Positions 16,950-25,262 of a stretch of DNA of 64,000 nt are shown piece by piece. The DNA is from Leptospiraceae bacterium (GTDB lineage Bacteria; Spirochaetota; Leptospiria; Leptospirales; Leptospiraceae), in NCBI GenBank assembly GCA_016708435.1, contig JADJFV010000004.1, positions 186,001 to 250,000 on the forward strand, read 5' to 3'. Position numbers and translations under genes: made by a program. The notes under the pieces are model-generated. The model had not been told where the DNA came from, ran no database searches, and saw only the letters and a list, made by a program, of their open reading frames with translations. Position 1 is the stretch's first letter, and the number at the start of each line of letters is the position of its first letter.

Positions 16950-17422
16950 TATTTTCTTCTCCCTAAATAAGATTTGATTTCTGGCTCTAATAATTCAACT
17001 AACTTCACATATACATCTTTTTTAAAACTTACAATTGAGTCTACACAAGAAGAAAGAGGAATGAATTTTACACTTTCAAACTCCTGTTCATGCACATGTA
17101 GATTACATTCATTAGCCGGATGATCCCAATACAGTAAAAACCATTTTTGGATTTGACCTGCGTATTTTTTTGCCATTGGAGATTTGAAATTTTGGGGGAA
17201 ATCATAGCTAATCCAATTTGGAATTTCGTAGACTAATTCTGCTTCTTTGATTCCTACTTCTTCGTATAACTCTCTGTAAGCCGCGCTCTTTGTGTCTTCG
17301 TTATCATCAATTCCTCCCTGTGGGAATTGCCAAGAACCATCGAGTCCAATTCTCTCTCCTACAAGGACTTCTCCCAGTGAATTAAAAATAACAACGCCTA
17401 CATTTTTACGATAAGGCTTCAT
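16949..17422 (-). CDS. rppH: RNA pyrophosphohydrolase / Nudix hydrolase (RppH-like)
   Basis: 157 residues. The N-terminal YRKNVGVVIFNSLGEVLVGER and SWQFPQGGIDD lead into a complete Nudix box with RELYEEVGI, where the Glu residues bind Mg2+. This is the RppH arrangement. RppH removes pyrophosphate from the 5' end of mRNAs and so triggers decay. It overlaps the preceding permease gene by 4 nt and the following globin gene by 1 nt, a strongly coupled operon. Confidence 0.9.
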   Translation of the reverse strand: MKPYRKNVGVVIFNSLGEVLVGERIGLDGSWQFPQGGIDDNEDTKSAAYRELYEEVGIKEAELVYEIPNWISYDFPQNFKSPMAKKYAGQIQKWFLLYWDHPANECNLHVHEQEFESVKFIPLSSCVDSIVSFKKDVYVKLVELLEPEIKSYLGRRK

Positions 17423-18246
17423 TCTAGTTCTCTTCTTCTAAAACTAAAATACAAAAGAATCCAGACAATAAGTATCCAGACTGAAATTTGTGCATAGGCG
17501 TATAAACCAAGATAGTGAACTTGCGAAAAAGACTTTGCTACTTTAGATAATGAATGATAGAGGCTTGTCCCAAACTGTGGCATTACCCAATAGATTATCT
17601 CTAGAATTAATTTCTTAGAAGAATTTGTATCTATTACTTTTTCAAAGGCAGATTCATAAATAGGATAATTTACAATGCTTGTAAGTAATACAAGGGCAAA
17701 GGATAAAAGAACTGCCGCCGTTCGATTGATTAATATTGTAAATAGAAGAACAAGACTAATCAAAAGCACATAAGATAAGAGCATAGTCCCCGCCGCGAAC
17801 CACAACCCGCTGTCTACACTCCCTGAGCGCAAAATACTGATTAGGCTATAAGCAGCTAGAATGATGACTGCATTTAGAATAATTAGAATGAATACTCCTA
17901 AAAATTTGCCGGCGAGATAGCTCAGTCTAAAGATTGGTTTAGAGAGAATCATTGTATAGGTTTTGTTCTCAAATTCATCGGCTAAAAGAGAAGAGGTAAC
18001 AAGGGCTGAGATAACAAGACTCCAAACAGTAACAATGACAAAGATGAAAATCGGACCAATCGCACTATCTTTTACTTCCTCGCCGTTTGCTTGCATGGTA
18101 ACAGATTCACAAAAGAAATTCATGAGCAAGAAAAAACTTGAGATTAAAAGGATAATAAATATTATCCGTTTGCGCAATGCTTCCCGTATAGTTAATCCTG
18201 CAATTGTAAAGATGCTCGAAAAAATATGACCTAGTATTTTTTTCAT
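17419..18246 (-). CDS. ABC-2 type transporter permease
   Basis: 275 residues with about six membrane spans: near residues 25-45, 65-85, 110-130, 150-175, 180-200 and 245-270. The region between the first spans (DEFENKTYTMILSKPIFR) is the short coupling helix of ABC-2 and NosY-like permeases. It overlaps the ATPase gene by 4 nt, so together they form an exporter. The substrate is unknown. Confidence 0.88.
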   Translation of the reverse strand: MKKILGHIFSSIFTIAGLTIREALRKRIIFIILLISSFFLLMNFFCESVTMQANGEEVKDSAIGPIFIFVIVTVWSLVISALVTSSLLADEFENKTYTMILSKPIFRLSYLAGKFLGVFILIILNAVIILAAYSLISILRSGSVDSGLWFAAGTMLLSYVLLISLVLLFTILINRTAAVLLSFALVLLTSIVNYPIYESAFEKVIDTNSSKKLILEIIYWVMPQFGTSLYHSLSKVAKSFSQVHYLGLYAYAQISVWILIVWILLYFSFRRRELE

Positions 18247-19157
18247 TTTTCCCCGCCTGTTAGTCGAAGGAAAATCTCTTCCAGGTTTTCATTGACTATT
18301 TCGTATTTTAAAATATTGCCACCGTTTTGAATGATATGCATTGGAATTTGTTTTAACTCCACAGATTCTTTTGGGTCAAAGGAGATTTCATTTCCTTCTA
18401 TATGAATTTGGTTTCCAATAGAGCCGAAGTATTTTTCGAGTGGTTCGCTTAATGCTTCGACTTTGACATTGATTTGATTTTTTGTCCGAGTCAATTCATT
18501 CATCGATCCACTGGCTACCATTTCTCCTCTATGTAGAATTGCAATTCTAGAACAAAGCTTTTCTGCTTCGAGTAGTCTGTGCGAGTTAATGAAGATCGTC
18601 GCATTACGGGACTTATGCTCATCTAGAATAATATTTCTGAGTTCAATCATCCCAAGAGGATCAAGTCCAGAGCCGGGCTCATCTAAAAAGAGTAAATCGG
18701 GTTCATGGATAATTGCCTGTGCAAGTCCGAGCCTTTGCGTCATTCCTTTCGAAAAAGTTCCCACTTTTATATCTAGCTTGTCGCCAAGTCCAACTCTTTC
18801 TAAAACGGAAATGCATTTTTCTTTTAATGTCTTTTTATTTAGAAAATAAAGCTTCCCGCATAGATATAGAAACTCAAACGCAGTCAGGAAAGGATGAATC
18901 ATTACCTTTTCGGGTAGGTATCCTATGCGAGTTTTAAATTCGATGGAATTCTTCTTTCCATAGATTTCTACTTTGCCTTTTGTGGGAGCTGAGAAACCTA
19001 AAAGAATTTTCATTAGTGTAGTTTTACCTGCCCCATTTTGTCCTATAAGACCAAAAATTTCACCGGATTTAATGGTGAGGGATAGGTTTTTAAGTGCAAC
19101 GGACTTGTTATCGTATTCTTTGTAAAGTTCTAGTGTGTGAATCGGATTTTCATTCAT
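18243..19157 (-). CDS. ABC transporter ATP-binding protein
   Basis: 304 residues. Walker A is GQNGAGKTTLM, the signature is FSKGMTQRLGLAQAI, Walker B is LLFLDEPGSGLDP, and the switch His is in INSHRLLEAE. Beyond residue 215 the sequence (INVKVEALSEPLEKYFGSIG) is the accessory domain seen in ABC-2 exporters. It powers the permease encoded next; the operon continues through rppH and the globin gene. Confidence 0.92.
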   Translation of the reverse strand: MNENPIHTLELYKEYDNKSVALKNLSLTIKSGEIFGLIGQNGAGKTTLMKILLGFSAPTKGKVEIYGKKNSIEFKTRIGYLPEKVMIHPFLTAFEFLYLCGKLYFLNKKTLKEKCISVLERVGLGDKLDIKVGTFSKGMTQRLGLAQAIIHEPDLLFLDEPGSGLDPLGMIELRNIILDEHKSRNATIFINSHRLLEAEKLCSRIAILHRGEMVASGSMNELTRTKNQINVKVEALSEPLEKYFGSIGNQIHIEGNEISFDPKESVELKQIPMHIIQNGGNILKYEIVNENLEEIFLRLTGGEK

Positions 19158-19228
19158 TCTATTACAAATTTTTCTGATTACAAAGTAATGGCTAGTGAAA
19201 AAAAGGATATATTAGAAAGGATTTCTTT

Positions 19229-19717
19229 ATGAAGCTAATTATAGCAAGACACGGAGAAGCGGAGTCTTTCTCCGCAACTGGATTGGATAGAGACAGAAAG
19301 TTGACTGAGAATGGAAAGACGGACTTGGTAAAAATGGCCAATTTTATTTACAATAGTCCATTGCGTGTTACTCAGATACTTTATAGTCCGTATTTGCGCA
19401 CTCAAGAGACAGCAGATATTTATTCCTCTACGCTGCAATTTAAGGGTGTGGCTACGCCTGCGGACGAATTATTACCATCCAATGATTATTCAGATTTGCT
19501 TCCAAAACTTAACCAATTGAGTAATTCCGATACTGTGTTGTTGATTGGTCATAACCCAGATGTAAGTTTCTTTGCTGCGCGACTGATTCGAGATGAATCC
19601 ATTTCTCGTAGTCTTGTTTTTTCTCCTGGCAGTACGATTGCAATCAATATCGCTAAAGAAAATTTTCTAATGGGACAGATAATTTGGATGATTTCGCCCG
19701 AATTTTTGAAAACCTAA
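19229..19717 (+). CDS. sixA: Phosphohistidine phosphatase SixA
   Basis: 162 residues. The catalytic motif is ARHGEAE at the N-terminus. YSPYLRTQETADIY and LLIGHNPDVSFFA supply the other active-site Arg and His. SixA-type enzymes remove phosphate from histidine in phosphorelay and phosphotransferase proteins. It is divergent from the ABC operon. The next gene begins about 25 nt after its stop. Confidence 0.9.
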   Translation: MKLIIARHGEAESFSATGLDRDRKLTENGKTDLVKMANFIYNSPLRVTQILYSPYLRTQETADIYSSTLQFKGVATPADELLPSNDYSDLLPKLNQLSNSDTVLLIGHNPDVSFFAARLIRDESISRSLVFSPGSTIAINIAKENFLMGQIIWMISPEFLKT

Positions 19718-19742
19718 TTGACAAAATATACAGGTGAGTACA

Positions 19743-20159
19743 ATGCACACTGCCATGAGAACTTCAATATTCCTCATTTTAATCTGTTTGTGTACTATGC
19801 CAGCGTTTGCTTTAGATACTACCATCATTCTTAAAGATGGTGAGATATTGAAGGTAGACCTTCTAGACGAGAACTTGCTTACTATCGTTTATAAGAAGAA
19901 AGATGATGGTACGTCGGGCATATTGGCAAGAGAAGAGGTCTTAAAGATTATCTACAAAGACTTGAATCAAGATGAAATATCTCAAATCAAAGCCCAAGAA
20001 AAAACAAAGATATTAGAATACCGTAAGCTGAAGAAGAAAAAGAAGAACGATGCAAAGAAACAATACGAATTCGAAACAGAAGAAATCGAATACGAACCAG
20101 CTTATATTGAGGAAGAAGAAAGACCTAGAGAACTTGCCTCTTTACATTTAAAGAAGTAA
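19743..20159 (+). CDS. Secreted or periplasmic protein of unknown function
   Basis: About 138 residues from ATG 19743, which has GGTGAG upstream; GTG 19734 and ATG 19755 are alternatives. A signal peptide (TSIFLILICLCTMPAFA) ends at A-F-A. A short beta-rich part (TTIILKDGEILKVDLLDENL) follows; this kind of opening is common in small spirochaete envelope proteins. The end is a charged Lys/Glu-rich tail. It may be co-transcribed with sixA. Confidence 0.65.
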   Translation: MHTAMRTSIFLILICLCTMPAFALDTTIILKDGEILKVDLLDENLLTIVYKKKDDGTSGILAREEVLKIIYKDLNQDEISQIKAQEKTKILEYRKLKKKKKNDAKKQYEFETEEIEYEPAYIEEEERPRELASLHLKK

Positions 20160-20169
20160 TCCTTTTATG

Positions 20170-20350
20170 CCACAGAGGCACTGAGAGGTAGGAAGAAGGG
20201 CAAGCTCTGCTTGTTTTTGCAATTCAGGTTTATTGTGATTCAATTATAGAAATTTCCTTTGAATCCAGTTTTTTCCATCAGCATCTCTCACAAACAAAGC
20301 AAATGAATAAAAATATTGCAAAACATCACTAACCACAGTGTCTCTGTGAC
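20170..20350. repeat. Inverted pair of CCACAGAG repeats
   Basis: CCACAGAGGCACTGAGAG (20170-20187) and its partner read on the minus strand, GTCACAGAGACACTGTGG (20333-20350), face each other across about 145 nt holding no gene. They belong to the same repeat family as 61582-61608. The pair could bound a small non-autonomous element. Confidence 0.5.
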
Positions 20351-20360
20351 TAGAGAATCT

Positions 20361-20804
20361 TCATACCAACTTTTGAATGGCACCTATTATATCGTCTTTG
20401 TCTTTATAAAATAAAGGAAGCACTTCATTTTCAAAAATAATCGTTTGATTTTCATCTAGAAGATAGGTTGATCGCTTAACTCCTAGTAATCCTTTTGCTT
20501 TGTACATCTCGCATACTTTCCCGTCTGAATCAGAAAGTAAGGGAAAAGCAAGCTTATACTTTGCTTTAAATTTTTTATGCGATTCAATGGAATCTACGTT
20601 GATTCCAACAATTCCAATGCCTAGTTTCTGAAAGTCCTCAAATCCACTACTATAAGAACAGAGTTGCTTTGTGCAAACAGCTGTTTCGTCTCCGGGGTAA
20701 AACACAATGAGGAGTTTTTTTCCTTTAAAGTCAGAAAGAGAGACTTTATTTCCTTCTGAATCCGGTAAAGTAAATTCAGGTGCCTTTTCATTTAATAGAC
20801 TCAT
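20361..20804 (-). CDS. bcp: Thioredoxin-dependent peroxiredoxin, Bcp/PrxQ type
   Basis: 147 residues. APEFTLPDSEGNKVSLSDF and LLIVFYPGDETAVCTKQLC are the peroxiredoxin blocks; Cys44 is the peroxidatic residue (T-x-x-C) and Cys49 the resolving one, the PrxQ pattern. LLSDSDGKVCEMY and RSTYLLDENQTI follow as usual. It reduces hydrogen peroxide and organic peroxides in the cytoplasm. It stands in its own unit downstream of prmC. Confidence 0.93.
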   Translation of the reverse strand: MSLLNEKAPEFTLPDSEGNKVSLSDFKGKKLLIVFYPGDETAVCTKQLCSYSSGFEDFQKLGIGIVGINVDSIESHKKFKAKYKLAFPLLSDSDGKVCEMYKAKGLLGVKRSTYLLDENQTIIFENEVLPLFYKDKDDIIGAIQKLV

Positions 20805-20878
20805 ATATCATCCTTTCCTAGTATAGTTTTTATGCTTTAGAGATAAAAGATAGCTGCCTTTGATTCTCAGTGCTTGAT

Positions 20879-21730
20879 TTATTTTACTAACTTAATAAAC
20901 CTTTCTTTATTGCTCAAATCCTTTTTTATTATGCTAGATTTAAATCCAAGGTCTAGACCTAAGCGAGAAACCCTTCCTGCCCAATCTTGGTGTGTTTCCA
21001 TATATAGAGATCCATTGTCAGTCAAATGCTCTTTTGCTCCAGCCAAGAACTTCTTATAAAAAGTTTCAGGCTCATCTAAAAACAAAGCCAAATGCGGCTC
21101 GTAATTGAGCACGTCTGCCATAATAGTTGATTTCTCTTGAATCGGGATATAAGGTGGATTAGATAAGATGAAATCAAACTTTGTATCCTCGGAAATGGAC
21201 TCGAATAAGTCGCTTTGAATGAATGCAAGGACTTGGTCTTTTAAAATTTCTCTTGCATTCTCCTGAGCAACTCCAAGTGCTTCGTTTGAAATATCACTCA
21301 GTGTTAATTGGAGATTAGGGAAATCCTTCTTTAGACTAATTCCGATACATCCACTTCCCGTGCAGAGATCTAAGACAGTAAAAGCAGTTTCTTTATTGAT
21401 TTCTTTCGATACCCATTCAATGAGTTCTTCTGTCTCAGGGCGCGGAATTAATACTTTCTCATTTACAATAAAAATGGATTTATAAAAGCCTTTTTTACCT
21501 ATGATATAGGCGACAGGCTTAAATTCACCGCGTGCTTTAATCTTTTCACGGTAAATGTCTTTCTCTGGTTCAGTAAGCTTTTTATCGAAGTTGGAGTAAA
21601 GCTTAATTCTTTCCAGGTTTAGAACGTCGGAAAGAATTAGTTCAGCATCTAGTCTTGGATTTGGAATTTGTCTTTTTCCCAGATACTCTTGGGATTTTGT
21701 TAAAACGTATAGAATTGTATCCTTTTCCAT
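20879..21730 (-). CDS. prmC: Release factor glutamine methyltransferase
   Basis: 283 residues from ATG 21730; the TTG one codon upstream is less likely. PNPRLDAELIL is in the N-terminal helical domain, VLIPRPETEELIEW leads into the catalytic domain, VLDLCTGSGCIGISL binds SAM, and NPPYIP is the signature that holds the target Gln. PrmC methylates the GGQ motif of release factors 1 and 2. The start lies only 12 nt from the fcpA terminator, so the gene probably relies on read-through or a promoter overlapping that region. Confidence 0.93.
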   Translation of the reverse strand: MEKDTILYVLTKSQEYLGKRQIPNPRLDAELILSDVLNLERIKLYSNFDKKLTEPEKDIYREKIKARGEFKPVAYIIGKKGFYKSIFIVNEKVLIPRPETEELIEWVSKEINKETAFTVLDLCTGSGCIGISLKKDFPNLQLTLSDISNEALGVAQENAREILKDQVLAFIQSDLFESISEDTKFDFILSNPPYIPIQEKSTIMADVLNYEPHLALFLDEPETFYKKFLAGAKEHLTDNGSLYMETHQDWAGRVSRLGLDLGFKSSIIKKDLSNKERFIKLVK

Positions 21731-21741
21731 CAAGTTTCAAT

Positions 21742-21777
21742 AAAATAAAACTACCCCATTTGGGATAGTTTTATTTT
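21742..21777 (-). terminator. Terminator after fcpA
   Basis: Arms AAAATAAAACTA and TAGTTTTATTTT plus CCC/GGG, with a single mismatch and the loop ATTT, form a strong hairpin 22 nt beyond the fcpA stop. A T-rich strand follows (TTTTATTTTATTG on the minus strand). It is symmetrical enough to work in both directions. Confidence 0.85.
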
Positions 21778-21798
21778 GATTGAAAGAGTGGTTTTGGA

Positions 21799-22722
21799 TT
21801 AAGGATTCACAGAAATAACTTCATCTTTATTAACTAAATCAACTATGTGTTTGTACTCTACAGTACCTTTTCCATATTTTAATTCAGTTGCTCTTAAGAG
21901 ATGAACGTTCTTTTTGTACTTTAGCTTTTGGATTTGATCATCAGAACCAGCTTTGTATTTTTTCAAAGTGTTTTCTTCAAAAGAGTAGCAGCTAGCAAGA
22001 TATTTGTGAGCTGGATATTCTTTTTCGTTTTCTTTGATTTCTAAGTAGAGTTCTAAGATTGGGATACACTGTGGGAAGTTTTGTGTATCGTATTCTGCCA
22101 TGATCCAAGATCTGTAAACAGAAGAAAGAAGCGTTTTGTATGCATCAGTTTCTTTTAGATCAGGATTGGTGATGTCGTCCAGATGATTAATTGCTTTTGT
22201 GAAATATGTAACTGCTGCTAATTTAGCAGACATTTTTTCGCGAGCAATGTATCTTTCTTCATTTGCTTTGCGATCGATTTTTTGCCAGTACCACTTCTCA
22301 TCGAGTCTTTTCTTCTCAGCTTGTTCTTTTCTGTATTGTTCAACACTTTCTCTCATTTTTAAGATTGTGTTCATTCCAGATTGATAAGAAGAAAGAGCAA
22401 GTCTGTATTTGTTGTTAGCAAATGCTTTAGAAAGTTTGTGTAAATCTTCGAAAGCTTTGTTGTAGCCACTATAATCTTGATTCTTCCACATTGCTTCTTG
22501 TCTAAGAATCTCTTTCTTGTCTTTTCTTTCTTTCTCAGATAAACTAGCATCTGTATCGTCATCCGGAACTAACTCGCCCTTAATTGTATCGCCAGCTTCA
22601 TTTGGCTCAACAGCAGCACCGTCTTTAGCAGGTGCAGCAGCAGGAGCTTCTTTAGCTTGAGCGAACAAGAGGTTTAAGTTAACCAACACTAAAAGAATAA
22701 ATATACCTTTTATGATTTTCAT
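21799..22722 (-). CDS. fcpA: Flagellar coiling protein FcpA
   Basis: 307 residues with a signal peptide (GIFILLVLVNLNLLFAQA) and an Ala-rich stretch. The mature protein is helical and carries what I recognise as FcpA blocks: SGYNKAFEDLHKLSKAFANN, RLDEKWYWQKIDRKA, SYDTQNF-like MAEYDTQNFPQCIPILELY, and the end YKHIVDLVNKDEVISV. FcpA is a major sheath protein of the periplasmic flagellum in Leptospira; it gives the filament its coiled shape and the cell its hooked ends. It is a lineage marker. It has its own terminator and a hairpin in its leader. Confidence 0.9.
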   Translation of the reverse strand: MKIIKGIFILLVLVNLNLLFAQAKEAPAAAPAKDGAAVEPNEAGDTIKGELVPDDDTDASLSEKERKDKKEILRQEAMWKNQDYSGYNKAFEDLHKLSKAFANNKYRLALSSYQSGMNTILKMRESVEQYRKEQAEKKRLDEKWYWQKIDRKANEERYIAREKMSAKLAAVTYFTKAINHLDDITNPDLKETDAYKTLLSSVYRSWIMAEYDTQNFPQCIPILELYLEIKENEKEYPAHKYLASCYSFEENTLKKYKAGSDDQIQKLKYKKNVHLLRATELKYGKGTVEYKHIVDLVNKDEVISVNP

Positions 22723-22757
22723 TGTTTATACCTTTAAGTCTCTTTCAATATTTTTTA

Positions 22758-22781
22758 GAAAATACATATAGATGTATTTTC
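22758..22781. promoter_or_regulatory. Inverted repeat in the fcpA leader
   Basis: GAAAATACAT and ATGTATTTTC form a perfect 10-bp dyad with a 4-nt centre, 36 nt upstream of the fcpA start. It could be a repressor site or an mRNA-stabilising hairpin for an abundant flagellar protein. No T-tract follows on the minus strand. Confidence 0.45.
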
Positions 22782-23001
22782 CTGAATATTATATCGGAAA
22801 TAGCTAGGTCAAGGTCAATCCTTAATTAAGTTTTTTTCAGAAATGTAATTTATTTTTTCTAGAGACATAAGATTCTAGTCGATAAATCGAAATTTTTAAT
22901 TGCATATTCTTTTAGACTATCACTCTTTGTATTTAGCAGTTGCAATCGTTGCATATTGCCACAAATCTATTTAAGTTTAAAATAAATAAACAGTCTTTTG
23001 C

Positions 23002-23184
23002 TTCCTTTTACCATTCTATAAGAAGACGATGCACATAACATAGGGTAGGAGTGGGTTCCCGTATACTTTAAATATAGGTTCAGGGGGCATAGGGAACCTA
23101 TTCCTAGTATATCTTTGAACCCATTGCTACCCTATATTTGGTAAAACGTCATCTTATCGGAAGTATATACACAGCATTATCCTC
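23002..23184 (-). repeat. Structured 0.18-kb repeat element, copy A
   Basis: The sequence matches 63216-63409 in inverted orientation at roughly nine in ten positions. It is an imperfect palindrome with four nested arm pairs: 23018-23028 with 23147-23157, 23040-23048 with 23127-23135 (ATAGGGTAG/CTACCCTAT), 23052-23058 with 23117-23123 (TGGGTTC/GAACCCA), and 23074-23081 with 23094-23101 (ATAGGTTC/GAACCTAT). No reading frame of note. It lies just past the 3' end of the DUF4041 gene; copy B has the same orientation relative to its upstream gene. The rest of 22782-23001 is AT-rich with nothing recognised. Confidence 0.85.
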
Positions 23185-23204
23185 AATGCGATTATTTCCT
23201 TCGA

Positions 23205-23921
23205 TTAGAAAAGAATTGACCAGTAGTTCAAACTAGCTTTGCTCTTTTTATTTTTTTTCTTCTTTGTTATTTTGCGTTGGTATTCGTAGGTAAGATTGAG
23301 TTCTTGCAATTTTAATTTTAGATAGTGTTCATTGATTCGAATTCCAAAGACTTTTCCAAGTCGGTTTAGTATTTCATAGGAGTTAAGAATTTTTTTTATC
23401 GTCTTATTTAGATCATTGCAATGAATACTATCTACAAAGTTATCGCATTCTTGATTAAAGGTTCGCAATATAAATTTAATATTTTCACGATCGAGCAATT
23501 CATCTTCTGCATCCGGTTCCATTACTTTTCTATTTGTCATCCAATGTTCATCGAATTCAACTGCCGTTTCTTTTTTAACCATGTCTAATTGCGCATCTCG
23601 TATTGTGGTTAATAGGTCTTTATACGCTACGCTAGAAGTAAAATCAAATTTGGGAATATTGATTCCATAACTTTCTAATACAAGCTGTTCATCGAAAACT
23701 AAGATTTCTTTTTTCTTATCAACAATTAATTTTTCCAATTCAACTATTTCTTGTTTTAGAGCTTCTTTATTTTGGGTTAATAACTCTTGCTCTGCTCTTA
23801 ATTGGTTGATGTTCTTTATGATTTCTATTGATCCATTTGCACTGATTTCATTGTTTGAATTCGAAAAAACTATATTCTCATTTTTAGATTTTTTATTGGT
23901 AATTTTGTCTAGAAAACTCAT
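23205..23921 (-). CDS. DUF4041 protein lacking the usual nuclease domain
   Basis: 238 residues with GAGG before the ATG. A coiled coil (residues 30-80, INQLRAEQELLTQNKEAL) is followed by the DUF4041 core: GINIPKFDFTSSVAYKDLL, FILRTFNQECDNFVDSI and RLGKVFGIRINEHYLKLKL. Homologues that I know usually continue into a T5orf172/GIY-YIG nuclease domain and occur in phages and defence regions. Here the protein stops after a Lys-rich tail (KITKKKKNKKSK), 21 nt before the structured repeat. The other forward frames close quickly. It may be a truncated remnant or a stand-alone regulator. Confidence 0.8.
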   Translation of the reverse strand: MSFLDKITNKKSKNENIVFSNSNNEISANGSIEIIKNINQLRAEQELLTQNKEALKQEIVELEKLIVDKKKEILVFDEQLVLESYGINIPKFDFTSSVAYKDLLTTIRDAQLDMVKKETAVEFDEHWMTNRKVMEPDAEDELLDRENIKFILRTFNQECDNFVDSIHCNDLNKTIKKILNSYEILNRLGKVFGIRINEHYLKLKLQELNLTYEYQRKITKKKKNKKSKASLNYWSILF

Positions 23922-24079
23922 AGGTTCCTCTTTTAAAAAATCTTTTTAAAATCGATAGTCGCTAAATTTCTTCTATCTCTACGTTCTACCTAAAAGTTTA
24001 TCTTTCAATACATATAAACCTTTTGATGGAATGAATTTAAGTGATTTTCCTCACCTGGAAAGCAATTGGCTAATCAATG

Positions 24080-24325
24080 TTAGTCTAATTTTTGACTCTG
24101 AGTAGTTTTTCCATTTTTAAGAATCAAACTAGAAAAGTCTTCCACATCCTCACTTAGAGTGATTGTATTTAATGGTTGTCCGATTAATTCTTCACGCGCA
24201 TAACCGATAGAATCCGCAAATTCTTCATTACAATCTGTTATAGTAGAAGAATGTAATTCAAGCCTTTTGATCCCTTTGGGATTAAATTCTAGAATAACTT
24301 CGAAAAGTGGATAGTCGTCTTTCAT
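24080..24325 (-). CDS. Short PAS-domain protein
   Basis: 81 residues. ITDCNEEFADSIGYAREELIGQPLNTI is the N-terminal half of a PAS fold. AAGGAG lies 9 nt before the ATG, so it is probably translated. The PAS domain is incomplete and no output domain follows, so it may be a remnant of a sensor kinase or a small partner protein. The flanking stretch 23922-24079 holds only promoter-like AT-rich sequence. Confidence 0.6.
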   Translation of the reverse strand: MKDDYPLFEVILEFNPKGIKRLELHSSTITDCNEEFADSIGYAREELIGQPLNTITLSEDVEDFSSLILKNGKTTQSQKLD

Positions 24326-24803
24326 TCGATACTCCTTTTAAAAAGCTTCAACATCTAAAGGGAAAATTTTGTTTGTTGCACGGTCAAATCCATTTCAATC
24401 ATCTGAACGATAGTATACGGTATTAAATATCACCAAAGTCTTTGAAGAGGATAAAATGTATTATCTGCTAATCGTCTTAGTAAGTTGCGGATAGGTGTTG
24501 TCTAGACATAGGTGATATTTATCACCAAAATATTGGATCATTTAATCGCAAAAATTGGTGTAAGAAAAATGGAAAACGGGGCAGTTGATAATTAGATTCA
24601 AAAAAGTTTTGTCTTTTATAAGTATAAAAATCTAGTTTTGAGTAGAAAATATCCTTTTACAATTAGTTTTCCTTGGTAAAAATATCATTGACGTTTTCTT
24701 TTGACATTGTTTCGGTGAAACTATATTTGGTGCTTAACTAAAAAATGTTTTGGCGGATTACCATTGTTAGAGTATAATAAAACCATCTAAAAGGAGAATT
24801 GCT
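24326..24803. promoter_or_regulatory. Divergent regulatory region with a CRP/FNR-type dyad
   Basis: This 478-nt gap holds no gene I can support. GGTGATATTTATCACC at 24511-24526 is a perfect 7-2-7 dyad that fits GTGA-N6-TCAC, the CRP/FNR-type pattern. A related half site, ATATCACCAAA, lies at 24427-24437. TTGACA at 24701-24706 is a possible -35 element for the PAS gene to the right, and GTTTC-GGT-GAAAC (24709-24721) forms a small dyad behind it. A Crp/Fnr regulator is encoded 1.6 kb away. Confidence 0.45.
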
Positions 24804-25217
24804 ATGCATGAACCAACAGAGTTTGCCTACTCAATACTAGATTCGCTTTCTGCGCATGTTGCCATATTAGGAGGAGATGGAGTTATCCTTGCAGTAAACC
24901 GTGCATGGAGAATGTTTTGCGATAGCAATACTCCCAAGGGCTTAAAAGTAGCAGCTCAAGAAGGAAGTAACTATTTATCCGTCTGCGAAAAAGCAAAAGG
25001 TAATAATTCAGAGGAAGCTGAGGAAATGCTTGCTGGTATCCGCTCGGTTATTAACCGCGAACAAATGGAATTTTCCATTCAGTATCCCTGTCATTCTCCG
25101 ACTGAAAAAAGATGGTTTCAGGCACTTGTAACCCCTTATCGAGAAGAGGACACTACGCAGTTTATTGTGGTTCATGTGAATGTTACCTCAGAAGTTCAAA
25201 AGGAAGATGGAACCTAA
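24804..25217 (+). CDS. Stand-alone PAS-domain protein
   Basis: 137 residues, with AAAAGGAG upstream of the ATG. DSLSAHVAILGGDGVILAVNRAWRMF is a typical PAS start, and RWFQALVTPYREED with FIVVHVNVTSEV is the closing sheet. It contains one PAS domain and no output domain. A regulator gene starts 45 nt downstream, so it may sense a ligand or redox state and signal through protein contact. Ligand unknown. Confidence 0.75.
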   Translation: MHEPTEFAYSILDSLSAHVAILGGDGVILAVNRAWRMFCDSNTPKGLKVAAQEGSNYLSVCEKAKGNNSEEAEEMLAGIRSVINREQMEFSIQYPCHSPTEKRWFQALVTPYREEDTTQFIVVHVNVTSEVQKEDGT

Positions 25218-25262
25218 AAATTTTGTGTTCTAAATATTTCCAAATGATATTTTGGGTATCAA

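Noticed and set aside
22782..23001. tRNA or small RNA gene upstream of fcpA
   Set aside because: No cloverleaf, no conserved tRNA arms and no convincing promoter-terminator pair were seen in this AT-rich gap.
23002..23184. Integron attachment site or CRISPR repeat as an explanation of the structured element
   Set aside because: No integrase gene, no cassette array and no regularly spaced short repeats; only two copies 40 kb apart are seen.
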